Shown here: in pieces, positions 1-7,579 of the stretch
Position numbering within the stretch: the first letter of the stretch is position 1
How the letters are laid out: each line of letters begins with the position of its first letter
Source of the DNA: JAXLYE01 sp046351595
GTDB taxonomy: Bacteria; Myxococcota_A; Polyangia; Palsa-1104; JAEUJZ01
Direction of reading: 5' to 3'
NCBI GenBank assembly: GCA_046351595.1
Contig: JAXLYE010000005.1
Location: 62,001 to 126,000, forward strand
DNA length: 64,000 nucleotides
Notes under the pieces: model-generated
What the model saw: the letters and a program-made list of their open reading frames with translations, nothing else
Told to the model about the DNA's origin: nothing
Databases searched by the model: none
Position numbers and translations under genes: made by a program

Positions 1-1
1 C

Positions 2-1075
2 AAGGCGCAGACGCACGACGAGTTCGACGAGCCGCTGCCACAGCCGGTGCCCGAGCCCGCGGCACTGAGCGAGCGCCGCGTGATCTCCGCGCGCGCCAGC
101 GCCGTCGAGAAGATGGAGCACGCTGTGCGCAGCGCGCTGCGGCTGACGCGGCTCTTCGTCGCGGACGACGGGACCGCCTGCCGCATTGCGGACTGGGACG
201 GCGCCTGGGCCGCGGACGCCGAGCGCAGCGTCGCGGATCTGAACGCGCTCGCGGCCAGCCAGCCGAGCGAGGTCTTCACCGCCCTGGACGAGAGCCTCAG
301 CGGCTGCATTCGCGAGGGCGAGCGGCTGGCGCTGGTGCTGCAGCCTCTGTATGTCCGCCCCGAGGTGCCCGAGCTCGGTCTGAAGGAGGCGGAAGCACCG
401 CCGGTGCGCTCGCTGGTCAAGGAGCTGCAGGACTGCCGCGGCTTTGTGGTGCAGCTGCGCGAGCAGCTCGGCAAAAAACCTGTCACATCGGACAAGGCGA
501 AGACACAACCAACTCGTGCGGGACAGGAAGCGGCACCGGCCGCGGCGCTCACACAGGAGATTGCCGCGGGTCGATACCAGCCTCGCGACCGAGCGGAAGC
601 CATCGCCATGATCCAGTCAGCAGGTCAGTTCCTCCAGCGCCATGAGCCGGTCAGCCCGCTGCCGCGGCTGATCTTCCGGCTGGTGCAGTGGGCGCGAGGC
701 GACTCGCTGCGCCCGTGGCTGGATGACATGTTCCGCACCGCGACGGACGAGCAGGAGCTCGTGCTGCTGCAGCTCGCGCTCGACGCCGAGACCAAGCTGG
801 CCAGCGAGCGGCTGCCGTCCGGGAGCCCGGTGCCCAAGGACCGCGGCGACGCGCTGGCGATGCTGCGCGATGCGGCGGACAGGCTGCGCGCCCACGAGCC
901 GCTGAGCCCCCTGCCGTACCACCTGGAGCAGCTCCTCGCGTTGGCCAGCGGCGGCTCGCCCCGCCCATGGCTGTCGCAGGTCTTTGCCCCGGAGAGCAAG
1001 ACCCTGGCACGCATCCGCAGCGTGCTCGGGCTGGCGAGTCAACCCGCCGCAGACGGCCAGGCGGCAGAGAGCTGA
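2..1075 (+). CDS. tssA: T6SS protein TssA (ImpA family), 5' end outside window
   Basis: TssA is a cytoplasmic cap/adaptor protein that helps start and extend the T6SS sheath. The frame is open to the left edge, so the N-terminus is missing. The visible part has an ImpA-like segment (RLFVADDGTACRIADWDG), a predicted flexible middle, and then a C-terminal motif present twice. The first copy runs about RDRAEAIAMIQSAGQFLQRH to WLDDMF, the second about RGDALAMLRDAADRLRAHEP to WLSQVF. Each resembles the end of ImpA proteins, where a helical pair with a HEPxSPL motif precedes a WL motif. The family call is supported by position: tssB starts 16 bases downstream, with an aggagg ribosome-binding site between them. 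The duplicated C-terminal unit is the odd feature. It may be a tandem form of the oligomerisation domain. Confidence 0.8.
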   Translation, partial: KAQTHDEFDEPLPQPVPEPAALSERRVISARASAVEKMEHAVRSALRLTRLFVADDGTACRIADWDGAWAADAERSVADLNALAASQPSEVFTALDESLSGCIREGERLALVLQPLYVRPEVPELGLKEAEAPPVRSLVKELQDCRGFVVQLREQLGKKPVTSDKAKTQPTRAGQEAAPAAALTQEIAAGRYQPRDRAEAIAMIQSAGQFLQRHEPVSPLPRLIFRLVQWARGDSLRPWLDDMFRTATDEQELVLLQLALDAETKLASERLPSGSPVPKDRGDALAMLRDAADRLRAHEPLSPLPYHLEQLLALASGGSPRPWLSQVFAPESKTLARIRSVLGLASQPAADGQAAES

Positions 1076-1091
1076 TTCAGGAGGATCCTAG

Positions 1092-1622
1092 ATGGCCCAG
1101 AGCATCCAGCAGGTGAAAGCGAAGGTCCGCGCGCCGCGCGTCCACATCACCTATGACGTGGAAACCGACGGCGCGATCAAGATGGTTTCGCTGCCATTCG
1201 TCCTCGGCATCGTCGGCGCCTTCAGCGGCGACCGGCACGGGGAGAAGGACCCGGCCAAGCGGCTCAAGCCCTTCGAGGAGCGCAAGTTCGAGGACATCAG
1301 CACTGTCAACTTCGACGAGGTGATGAAAGGGGCAGCCCCGTCGCTGCGCTTCACGGTCGAGAACAAGCTCCAGCCGGGCAGCGACTCCAAGCTCAGGGTC
1401 GAGCTCGACTTCAAGAGCATGCGCGACTTCGAGCCCGAGCAGATCGCCAAGAAGCTCGATGCGACCAAGGGGCTGCTCGAGCTGCGGCAGAAGATGCACA
1501 GCCTGCTCACCCGGCTGGAGGGACAGAGCGAGGCCGACCGGCTGCTGAAGGAGGTCATCAGCGGCTCGACCCCGAGCGCGGCCGCCCCCGAAGCCAACCC
1601 CGAGACCAAGCCCGCGGAGTGA
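1092..1622 (+). CDS. tssB: T6SS contractile sheath small subunit TssB (VipA)
   Basis: TssB pairs with TssC to form the contractile sheath around the Hcp tube in the cytoplasm. The 176-residue product has the usual TssB length. It starts MAQSIQQVKAKVRAPRVHITYDVE, followed by the family phrase LPFVLGIVGAFSG and the segment KPFEERKFEDISTVNFDEVM, all typical of VipA/TssB. The C-terminus (LRQKMHSLLTRLEGQSEADRLLKEVI) is the helix that interlocks with TssC. The start ATG lies just after an aggagg site. The gene sits between tssA and tssC, with only 3 bases before the next ATG, so it is almost certainly co-transcribed. Confidence 0.96.
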   Translation: MAQSIQQVKAKVRAPRVHITYDVETDGAIKMVSLPFVLGIVGAFSGDRHGEKDPAKRLKPFEERKFEDISTVNFDEVMKGAAPSLRFTVENKLQPGSDSKLRVELDFKSMRDFEPEQIAKKLDATKGLLELRQKMHSLLTRLEGQSEADRLLKEVISGSTPSAAAPEANPETKPAE

Positions 1623-1625
1623 GCA

Positions 1626-3113
1626 ATGGAAGCCCAGATCACGCAGTCCACGAGCCAGCGCTCGAACACGCTGACCGAGCTGCAGCAGAAGAACCTCGAC
1701 GCCGTCATCCAGGCGACGACGGTCAACGACGAGAACGAGCAGGCCGTCGCGCGCGGCGAGATCGACCTGCTCATCGCCAAGGTGATGGAGGGGCAGATCA
1801 AGCTCGAGGGCCGCGTCGAGCGGGCCCTGCGCAAGTACATCGAGGAGCTTGACAAGGCGATCTCGGCGCAGGTGAGCGCGGTCCTGCACCACGAGAAGTT
1901 CCAGAAGCTCGAGGCGAGTTGGCGCGGCCTGCACTACCTGATCCGCAATACGCAGACCATCAAGGACATCAAGCTGCGCGTGCTCAACGTGACACGCGAC
2001 GAGCTGAACGAAGATCTCGCGTCGGCCAAGGCCTTCGACAAGAGCCGCTTCCACAAGAAGCTCGTCGAGGACGTGTATGAGATGGCCGGCGGCAACCCGT
2101 ACTCCGCGGTAATCGGCGACTTCGAGTTCGACAACAGCAACGCCGACATCGACCTCCTGACGAACGTCTCGAAGGTCGCGGCGCTCGCGCATGCGCCGTT
2201 CCTCGCCGCGGCCAGCGCGCGCATGTTCGAGCTCAACGACTTCACCGAGCTGCCGGACAAGCACATCGACCTCGGCGTGCAGTTCTCGAAAGAGAAGTAC
2301 ATAAACTGGAACAACTTCCGCGACACCGAGGAGTCGCGCTACGTCGGTCTGGTTGCGCCGCACTTCCTGGCGCGTGAGCCCTACAACCCGAGCAACTGCA
2401 AGGTTTCGTTCAACTTCCATGAGGACGTCAGCGGCCGCGATCACAGCAAGTACCTGTGGGCCAACGCCGCGTATGCCTTCGGCGCGCGGCTGACCGACGC
2501 ATTCTTCAACTACGGCTGGACGACGGCGATCATCGGCGAAGAGAGCGGCGGTCGCGTCGACAACCTGCCGCTGCACTACTTCGACACCGACGTCGGCACG
2601 CAGTCGATCAAGTGCCCCACCGAAACCAAGATCTCGGACCCGCGCTGGGCCGAGATGGCGGACCAGGGCTTCATCCCGCTCGTCTACAAAGAGAACACGA
2701 ACTTCGCGACGTTCTACACGGCGCCGTCCTGCCAGCGCCCGGCCGTGTACGATCGCGCCAGCGCCAACGCCAACGCGCGCCTGTCTGCGAGCCTGCCCTA
2801 CATCTTTGCGGCGTCGCGCTTCGCTCACTACCTCAAAGTCATCAACCGCACCAAGCTGGGCACGTTCTCCACGCGAAAGAACCTGGAGGACTTCCTGAAC
2901 CGCTGGATCCTCAACTACGTCGTCGGAAACGAGGACGCCAGCCAGGAGCTCAAGGCGACGTACCCGCTGCAGGAAGCACGCGTCGATGTCGAATCCGTCG
3001 ACGGCAAGCCTGGCTGGTATCGCGCGGTGGCGTACCTCAAGCCGCACATGCACCTGGAGGCCGTGACCACGTCGCTCCGTCTGGTCGCGGACCTGCCGCA
3101 GAAGAAGCAGTAG
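1626..3113 (+). CDS. tssC: T6SS contractile sheath large subunit TssC (VipB)
   Basis: This is the large sheath subunit, 495 residues, the usual size. Recognisable blocks include the helical N-terminal domain, EASWRGLHYLIRNTQT, GEFEFD-like IGDFEFDNSNADIDLL, and the C-terminal phrase RFAHYLKVINRTKLG followed by LNRWILNYV. The latter is one of the most conserved stretches of TssC/EvpB/VipB. It follows tssB by 3 bases, as expected for subunits made in equal amounts. The 171-base gap downstream, before hcp, is the first real gap in the operon and may hold a processing site or an extra promoter for hcp, although I see no clear promoter in it. Confidence 0.97.
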   Translation: MEAQITQSTSQRSNTLTELQQKNLDAVIQATTVNDENEQAVARGEIDLLIAKVMEGQIKLEGRVERALRKYIEELDKAISAQVSAVLHHEKFQKLEASWRGLHYLIRNTQTIKDIKLRVLNVTRDELNEDLASAKAFDKSRFHKKLVEDVYEMAGGNPYSAVIGDFEFDNSNADIDLLTNVSKVAALAHAPFLAAASARMFELNDFTELPDKHIDLGVQFSKEKYINWNNFRDTEESRYVGLVAPHFLAREPYNPSNCKVSFNFHEDVSGRDHSKYLWANAAYAFGARLTDAFFNYGWTTAIIGEESGGRVDNLPLHYFDTDVGTQSIKCPTETKISDPRWAEMADQGFIPLVYKENTNFATFYTAPSCQRPAVYDRASANANARLSASLPYIFAASRFAHYLKVINRTKLGTFSTRKNLEDFLNRWILNYVVGNEDASQELKATYPLQEARVDVESVDGKPGWYRAVAYLKPHMHLEAVTTSLRLVADLPQKKQ

Positions 3114-3268
3114 CCCGAGCCGGGGCCGTTGCGCTGCCGCGTACCAGACTGCGGCGGCTACCCGGCGATGAAGACGGACCCGTGAGCGCTGCTCGCTGAT
3201 CGCTCACAAGACCCGAACGGAAGGCGTGCAGTCGGCCGCCCTCCAAAACATGCAGGACGATGGAAGGT

Positions 3269-3275
3269 AAGGAGG
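3269..3275 (+). promoter_or_regulatory. Very strong Shine-Dalgarno site of hcp
   Basis: The sequence aaggagg is a perfect match to the anti-Shine-Dalgarno end of 16S rRNA and lies 9 bases before the hcp ATG. Other genes in this operon have weaker or overlapping sites. Hcp must be made in large excess over baseplate parts, so a near-perfect site here fits the stoichiometry. Confidence 0.7.
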
Positions 3276-3284
3276 CACCAAGTC

Positions 3285-3764
3285 ATGGCTAGTGATGCAT
3301 ACCTCAAGATCAAGGACGTTCCGGGCTCCAGCACCGACAAGGATCACAAAGACTGGATCGAAGTCTTGTCGCATTCCTTCTCGATGCACATGCCGATCGG
3401 CGCGGGGCCGGGCGGCGTGCGTAACGCGGGCCGCGTCAACATCGAGGACTTCGTGGTCACCAAGGCGGTGGACAAGGCGTCGCCGAGCCTTATGCAGCAC
3501 TGCTGCAAGGGCACGCACTTCCCGGCGCTGGAGCTCGAGGTCATGAACGCCAACGGCGACCGTAACAAGCTGGTCAAGTACACGCTCGAGAACGTGTACG
3601 TGTCGTCGTTCCGGACGGATCACAACGAGGGCCAGATCCCGCACGAGGTGGTTTCCTTCAGCTTCGGCAAGATCAAGACCGAGTTCACGCCCGTCGTCGA
3701 CGGCAAGCCCGGCTCGCCGCAGCGCGCCGGATGGGATCGTGACAAGAACACGGCGGTGGCCTAG
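3285..3764 (+). CDS. hcp: T6SS tube protein Hcp (TssD)
   Basis: Hcp hexamers stack into the inner tube that is fired out of the cell and can carry small effectors. The 159-residue product has normal length and the typical opening SDAYLKIKDVPGSSTDKDHKDWIEV, in which the strand ending in WIEVLSHSF is the Hcp hallmark. It continues with FVVTKAVDKASPSLMQHCCKG and the C-terminal strand block VVSFSFGKIKTEF. It has no C-terminal extension, so this is a plain structural Hcp and not an effector fusion. It lies between tssC and tssE with a long leader and a very strong ribosome-binding site. Confidence 0.97.
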   Translation: MASDAYLKIKDVPGSSTDKDHKDWIEVLSHSFSMHMPIGAGPGGVRNAGRVNIEDFVVTKAVDKASPSLMQHCCKGTHFPALELEVMNANGDRNKLVKYTLENVYVSSFRTDHNEGQIPHEVVSFSFGKIKTEFTPVVDGKPGSPQRAGWDRDKNTAVA

Positions 3765-3829
3765 CCAGCGCCCGCTCCCCGGTCGCCCGCGTGCGGCCGG
3801 GGAGCGATTCGGGGCACTCGAGGTCCGGT

Positions 3830-4420
3830 GTGACGGCTGCCAATCGATATCCGCTGCGCGCATCGCTGCTGCGTCGACTGCAGGACGAGTCCTTTGATCC
3901 GTTTCCGGATCAGACGGGCCGCATCGACGACGCCGCAGAGTTCCGGGCGTCGGACCCGAGCGCGCTGGACCTGGGCTATGTCACCCCGTCCCGATTCCGC
4001 GATGACCTGCTTAGTGATCTCAACCATCTTCTGCGCACCACACGGCTCACGGTCAAGCCGCTGGGGTCACGTTATCCTGAGCTGAAGAAGTCCATCTACA
4101 ACTATGGCCTGCCGGATCGTGCAGGTTTTGGCTACAGCTCCGCGGATCAGGTCCGTCTGGCGGACGAACTCGCGGCCGCATTGCGCGTCTTCGAGCCGCG
4201 CCTGCAGCGCGTCACCGTCGAGCCGGGCGAGGCCCAGGTCGAAGACTCAGCCGCGGTGTTCCGCATCAGCGCGCAGCTGCGCATCCCGCCCCGCCCCGAG
4301 GCGGTGAGCCTGGCCGCGACGCTGCCCGTGCATAGCAAGGTCTTTACCGTCAAGGATCAGCCACTGCCGCAGGAGTCGCAGCACCTCTACGACTTCTACC
4401 TCAACCTCATCGACGAGTAA
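3830..4420 (+). CDS. tssE: T6SS baseplate protein TssE (gp25-like)
   Basis: TssE is the gp25-like baseplate wedge protein that starts sheath assembly. Recognisable parts are the N-terminal LRASLLRRLQDES, the middle segment RDDLLSDLNHLLRTTRL (family RDLExLLNTR) and SIYNYGLPD, all typical of the GPW/gp25 family. I chose GTG at 3830 because it gives a start like other TssE proteins (VTAANRYPLRASLLRRL). A GTG at 3791 would add 13 residues. The stop is 6 bases before the tssF ATG. At 196 residues it is slightly longer than many TssE proteins. Confidence 0.92.
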   Translation: MTAANRYPLRASLLRRLQDESFDPFPDQTGRIDDAAEFRASDPSALDLGYVTPSRFRDDLLSDLNHLLRTTRLTVKPLGSRYPELKKSIYNYGLPDRAGFGYSSADQVRLADELAAALRVFEPRLQRVTVEPGEAQVEDSAAVFRISAQLRIPPRPEAVSLAATLPVHSKVFTVKDQPLPQESQHLYDFYLNLIDE

Positions 4421-4426
4421 GCGCTC

Positions 4427-6349
4427 ATGGCAGAGAACCTCCTCGATTACTACGAGCGCGAGCTGACCTTCCTGCGGCGCATGGGCAGCGCCTTTGCGCG
4501 CAAGTATCCCAAGATCGCGCAGCGGCTGATGCTCGAGCCGGACAAGTGCGACGACCCGCACGTTGAGCGGGTGCTCGAGGGCGTGGCGTTCCTGGCCGCG
4601 CGCGTACACAGCAAGCTGGACGAAGAGTTCCCACAGATCGCCGGCGCCTTCTTGGACACCGTGGCGCCGCACTACCTCTTGCCGGTTCCGTCTCTGTCGA
4701 TCGCGCAGGTCCACGCCAAGCCGGAGCAGTGGCTGGATCTGCCCGCAGGCACGCTCTTGCACACGCGCCTCATCCGGCCGTATGACACGCGCTGCCGCTT
4801 CCGCACCTGCTTTGCCGTTCAGAGCTGGCCTGTGGTGGTAAACGAGGTCAACGTCGCCTCGCCCGGCGCGCTCAAGCTGCCGGCGGAGCTGCAGGCCAGC
4901 TGGCTGCTGCAGCTCCGCCTGCGCTGCACCCAGGGCCGGTTCAGCGACCTCAAGCCGCCGACGGAGCGGTCGGCGCTGCGCATCTACCTGGACGGGCCGC
5001 GGCAGTTTGCGCTGTACGAGCAACTCGCCGCGGCGGCGCTGGTCCGCCGCGGTCCGCAGGCCTTCGTGCGTGGGGCAGACGGCGGGCTCTGTCCCATCAG
5101 CCTGCACGCAGTGGGGTTCGAGCCGGGCGAGAGCCTGCTGCCCTACTCCTGCCGCAGCTTCTTCGGCTACCGGATCCTGCAGGAGTACTTCGCGTTCCCC
5201 AAGAAGTTCCTGTTCCTCGAGCTGCGCGGCCTGGACGCGAAGCTGCGCGCGCGGCTGGGTGAGCTCGCCGAGGTGATCATCGTCGGTTGCGGACCGGTGC
5301 CGACGTTCACGCCGCACATCGACGATTTCAAGCTCGGCTGCACGCCCATCATCAACCTGTTCCCGCAGCCGGCGGAGCCGATCACGGTCTCGCACACCCA
5401 GGCCGAGTACCGCGTCACTCCCGATGCCCGTCACCCAGACACCACCGAGGTCTACTCCGTCGACACGGTGTCCGCATCGTCGGTGGCCTCGTCCGAGGTG
5501 ATCGAGTACCTGCCGCTCTACGGACTCAAGGGAGGCGCCCAGCGGACGGCTGCGGGTCGGCCGGGCGCGTTCTTCCAGACCAGCCGCCGGGTCGGCGAGA
5601 ACGGCAGCGAGGTCTACGTCTCTCTGGTGGATCTCGGGATGTCCGTCCACACGCCTGGCCGCGACACCTTGCTGGTCCACACCACCTGCACCAACCGCGA
5701 GCTGGCGGGGCGGCTGCCGCTCGGCTCCGCCCGCCGTCCGCGGGTGCCGGCCCAGCCCAAGGATCCGGCGACACCGCCCGAGAAGGATCGGACCCGCGGG
5801 ACCGAGCGGCAGACCCGCATCTGCGACGAGTACGATCTAACCACGGACGGCGATTTTTTGCCGGCCGCGGCGCTGGTCGACAAGGTCGCGCACATCGACT
5901 GCCTCGAGCGACCTACGCCGCCGACCAGCCTGCCCATGGGCCGGGGCGTGCTGTGGCGGCTGGTTTCGCACCTGAACCTGAACCACCTGTCGATCGTCGA
6001 TCGGGGGCAGGGGCTGGCGGCGCTAAAAGAGATGCTGCAGCTTTACGATCTGGCCAGCGGTGCGACCAACGCGGTGCAGATCTCCGGCCTCGTCGACCTG
6101 GAAAGCGAGCGCACCGTCGCGCGCGCCCGCGACGGCCTGCCCGGGTTCTGCCGCGGCGTCAGCATCACCCTGCGCCTGTCGGAGGAGCGCTTCGTCGGCG
6201 GCAGCGCCTTCCTGTTTGCCGCGGTGCTTGAAACCTTCTTCTCCCAGTACGTCAGCCTGAACTCGTTCACCCAGCTTACCGCGCTGAGCGATCAAGGGCG
6301 GGAGCTTGGTCGATGGCCGCCGCGCATCGGCAGCAAGGATCCGCTGTGA
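4427..6349 (+). CDS. tssF: T6SS baseplate protein TssF (VasA/ImpG)
   Basis: TssF is the large baseplate wedge protein that forms a complex with TssE, TssG and TssK in the cytoplasm. The N-terminus LLDYYERELTFLRRMGSAFARKYPKIAQRL is the strongest signature of the family. RVLEGVAFLAARVHSKLDEEFPQ and the C-terminal RLSEERFVGGSAFLFAAVLETFFSQYVSLNSF confirm a full-length protein of 640 residues. An Arg/Pro-rich loop around residues 435-465 (RRPRVPAQPKDPATPPEKDR) is probably a surface insertion. The stop codon overlaps the GTG of tssG, so the two baseplate proteins are likely translationally coupled. Confidence 0.97.
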   Translation: MAENLLDYYERELTFLRRMGSAFARKYPKIAQRLMLEPDKCDDPHVERVLEGVAFLAARVHSKLDEEFPQIAGAFLDTVAPHYLLPVPSLSIAQVHAKPEQWLDLPAGTLLHTRLIRPYDTRCRFRTCFAVQSWPVVVNEVNVASPGALKLPAELQASWLLQLRLRCTQGRFSDLKPPTERSALRIYLDGPRQFALYEQLAAAALVRRGPQAFVRGADGGLCPISLHAVGFEPGESLLPYSCRSFFGYRILQEYFAFPKKFLFLELRGLDAKLRARLGELAEVIIVGCGPVPTFTPHIDDFKLGCTPIINLFPQPAEPITVSHTQAEYRVTPDARHPDTTEVYSVDTVSASSVASSEVIEYLPLYGLKGGAQRTAAGRPGAFFQTSRRVGENGSEVYVSLVDLGMSVHTPGRDTLLVHTTCTNRELAGRLPLGSARRPRVPAQPKDPATPPEKDRTRGTERQTRICDEYDLTTDGDFLPAAALVDKVAHIDCLERPTPPTSLPMGRGVLWRLVSHLNLNHLSIVDRGQGLAALKEMLQLYDLASGATNAVQISGLVDLESERTVARARDGLPGFCRGVSITLRLSEERFVGGSAFLFAAVLETFFSQYVSLNSFTQLTALSDQGRELGRWPPRIGSKDPL

Positions 6350-7518
6350 CACCGCGGGCCACGGGCGGGATCGTCGCGCAGCTGTTGGGGGGCGAGGAGT
6401 ACCGCTTCTCGTTCTTCCAGGCCGTCCGCCTGGTCGACCTGCTGTTCGCCGCAGAGCCGCACCAGCGCACAGGACACGGCAATACGTCGCACGCTGAGCC
6501 GCTGCGCTTCCGCACCCGTGCCTCTCTGGCCTTCCCGGCGAGCGAACTGTATGCGCTCGGGTTCGATCCGGAAGACGGCCGGCAGTTTGATCCGTTCACC
6601 AAGCAGCCGCGCGGCCTGAACTGGCACGAGCCGCGCATGCCGCTGGACATGACGCTCAACTTCTTCGGCCTGTTCGGGCCAAAGGGCGTCCTGCCGCTGC
6701 ACTACGCCGAGCTCGTACACCGCCGCATCCGCCTGGGAGACTGGGCGATGCGCGACTTCTTCGACATGCTCAGCCACCGCCTGGTGGCCTTCTTCTACCG
6801 GGCCTGGGCCAAGCATCATCCGGCCGTGGGCTATGAGTGGAGCGTGCGGCGGCGGCCCGCAGCGCCGTCCCCGCGCGGCGCGCCCGAGCCGGGCGTGATC
6901 GACGACTTCACCCGCTATGTGCTGAGCCTCGTCGGACTCGGGCAGCCGTCGCTCCAGGCGCGCATGGCGGTCCCTGACGAGACTTTTTTGTACTACAGCG
7001 GGCTGTTCGCGGAGCAGCGGCGGCCGGCGCTGTCGCTGTCCGCGCTGCTGCGTGACTACTTCGATCTCTCGGCGCCCCAGGTCCGCATCACGCAGTTCGT
7101 CCCGCAGACGCTGCCCCTGCCGCTGGCCGAGCAGAGCCAGCTCGGCGACTGGAACTGCGATCTCGGGCTGTCGACGGTGCTGGGGGACGAGGTGCTGCTG
7201 GAGGGCTCGAAGTTCGAGATCGTGCTCGGCCCTTTTTTGCTGCAGAAGTTCCAGGAGTTTCTGCCGCCGCAGGAGGAGCTGAGCTCGGGCGACGGCTTCC
7301 GCCGCCTGGTGCAGCTCGCGCGGTTCTTCGTTGGTCCCGAGCTCGACTTCGACGTCCGCCTGCTGCTGAAGAAGGAGTCCGCGTATCAGTGCGGGCTCGG
7401 CGGCAGCGAGGACACGGCGGCGGTCCTGGGCGTCGCAGCCTGGCTGATCAACGAGCTGCCCGAGGCTGATCTGACAGACAGCGTATTCCCCTCCACTTTG
7501 GTGGAGGACGGGGTGTGA
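6346..7518 (+). CDS. tssG: T6SS baseplate protein TssG (VasB/ImpH)
   Basis: TssG partners TssF in the wedge. I chose GTG at 6346: it overlaps the tssF stop (GTGA), has aagga 7 bases upstream, and gives the standard N-terminus IVAQLLGGEEYRFSFFQAVRLVDLL. An ATG at 6313 would add 11 residues of poorly conserved sequence. Further family marks are LNFFGLFGPKGVLPLHYAELV, DFFDMLSHRLVAFFYRAW, and the C-terminal QLARFFVGPELDFDVRLLLKK. The length of 390 residues is a little above average, with an extension rich in Pro/Arg near residue 170. Confidence 0.95.
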   Translation: MTPRATGGIVAQLLGGEEYRFSFFQAVRLVDLLFAAEPHQRTGHGNTSHAEPLRFRTRASLAFPASELYALGFDPEDGRQFDPFTKQPRGLNWHEPRMPLDMTLNFFGLFGPKGVLPLHYAELVHRRIRLGDWAMRDFFDMLSHRLVAFFYRAWAKHHPAVGYEWSVRRRPAAPSPRGAPEPGVIDDFTRYVLSLVGLGQPSLQARMAVPDETFLYYSGLFAEQRRPALSLSALLRDYFDLSAPQVRITQFVPQTLPLPLAEQSQLGDWNCDLGLSTVLGDEVLLEGSKFEIVLGPFLLQKFQEFLPPQEELSSGDGFRRLVQLARFFVGPELDFDVRLLLKKESAYQCGLGGSEDTAAVLGVAAWLINELPEADLTDSVFPSTLVEDGV

Positions 7519-7579
7519 GGCATCTACCAGCTTCCGGCGACGCGGCTGCGGCTGCGCCCGTCTTGATGAGAGGGAGAGC

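Noticed and set aside
1077..3053. Minus-strand frame of 658 codons opposite tssB/tssC
   Set aside because: Shadow of conserved sheath genes.
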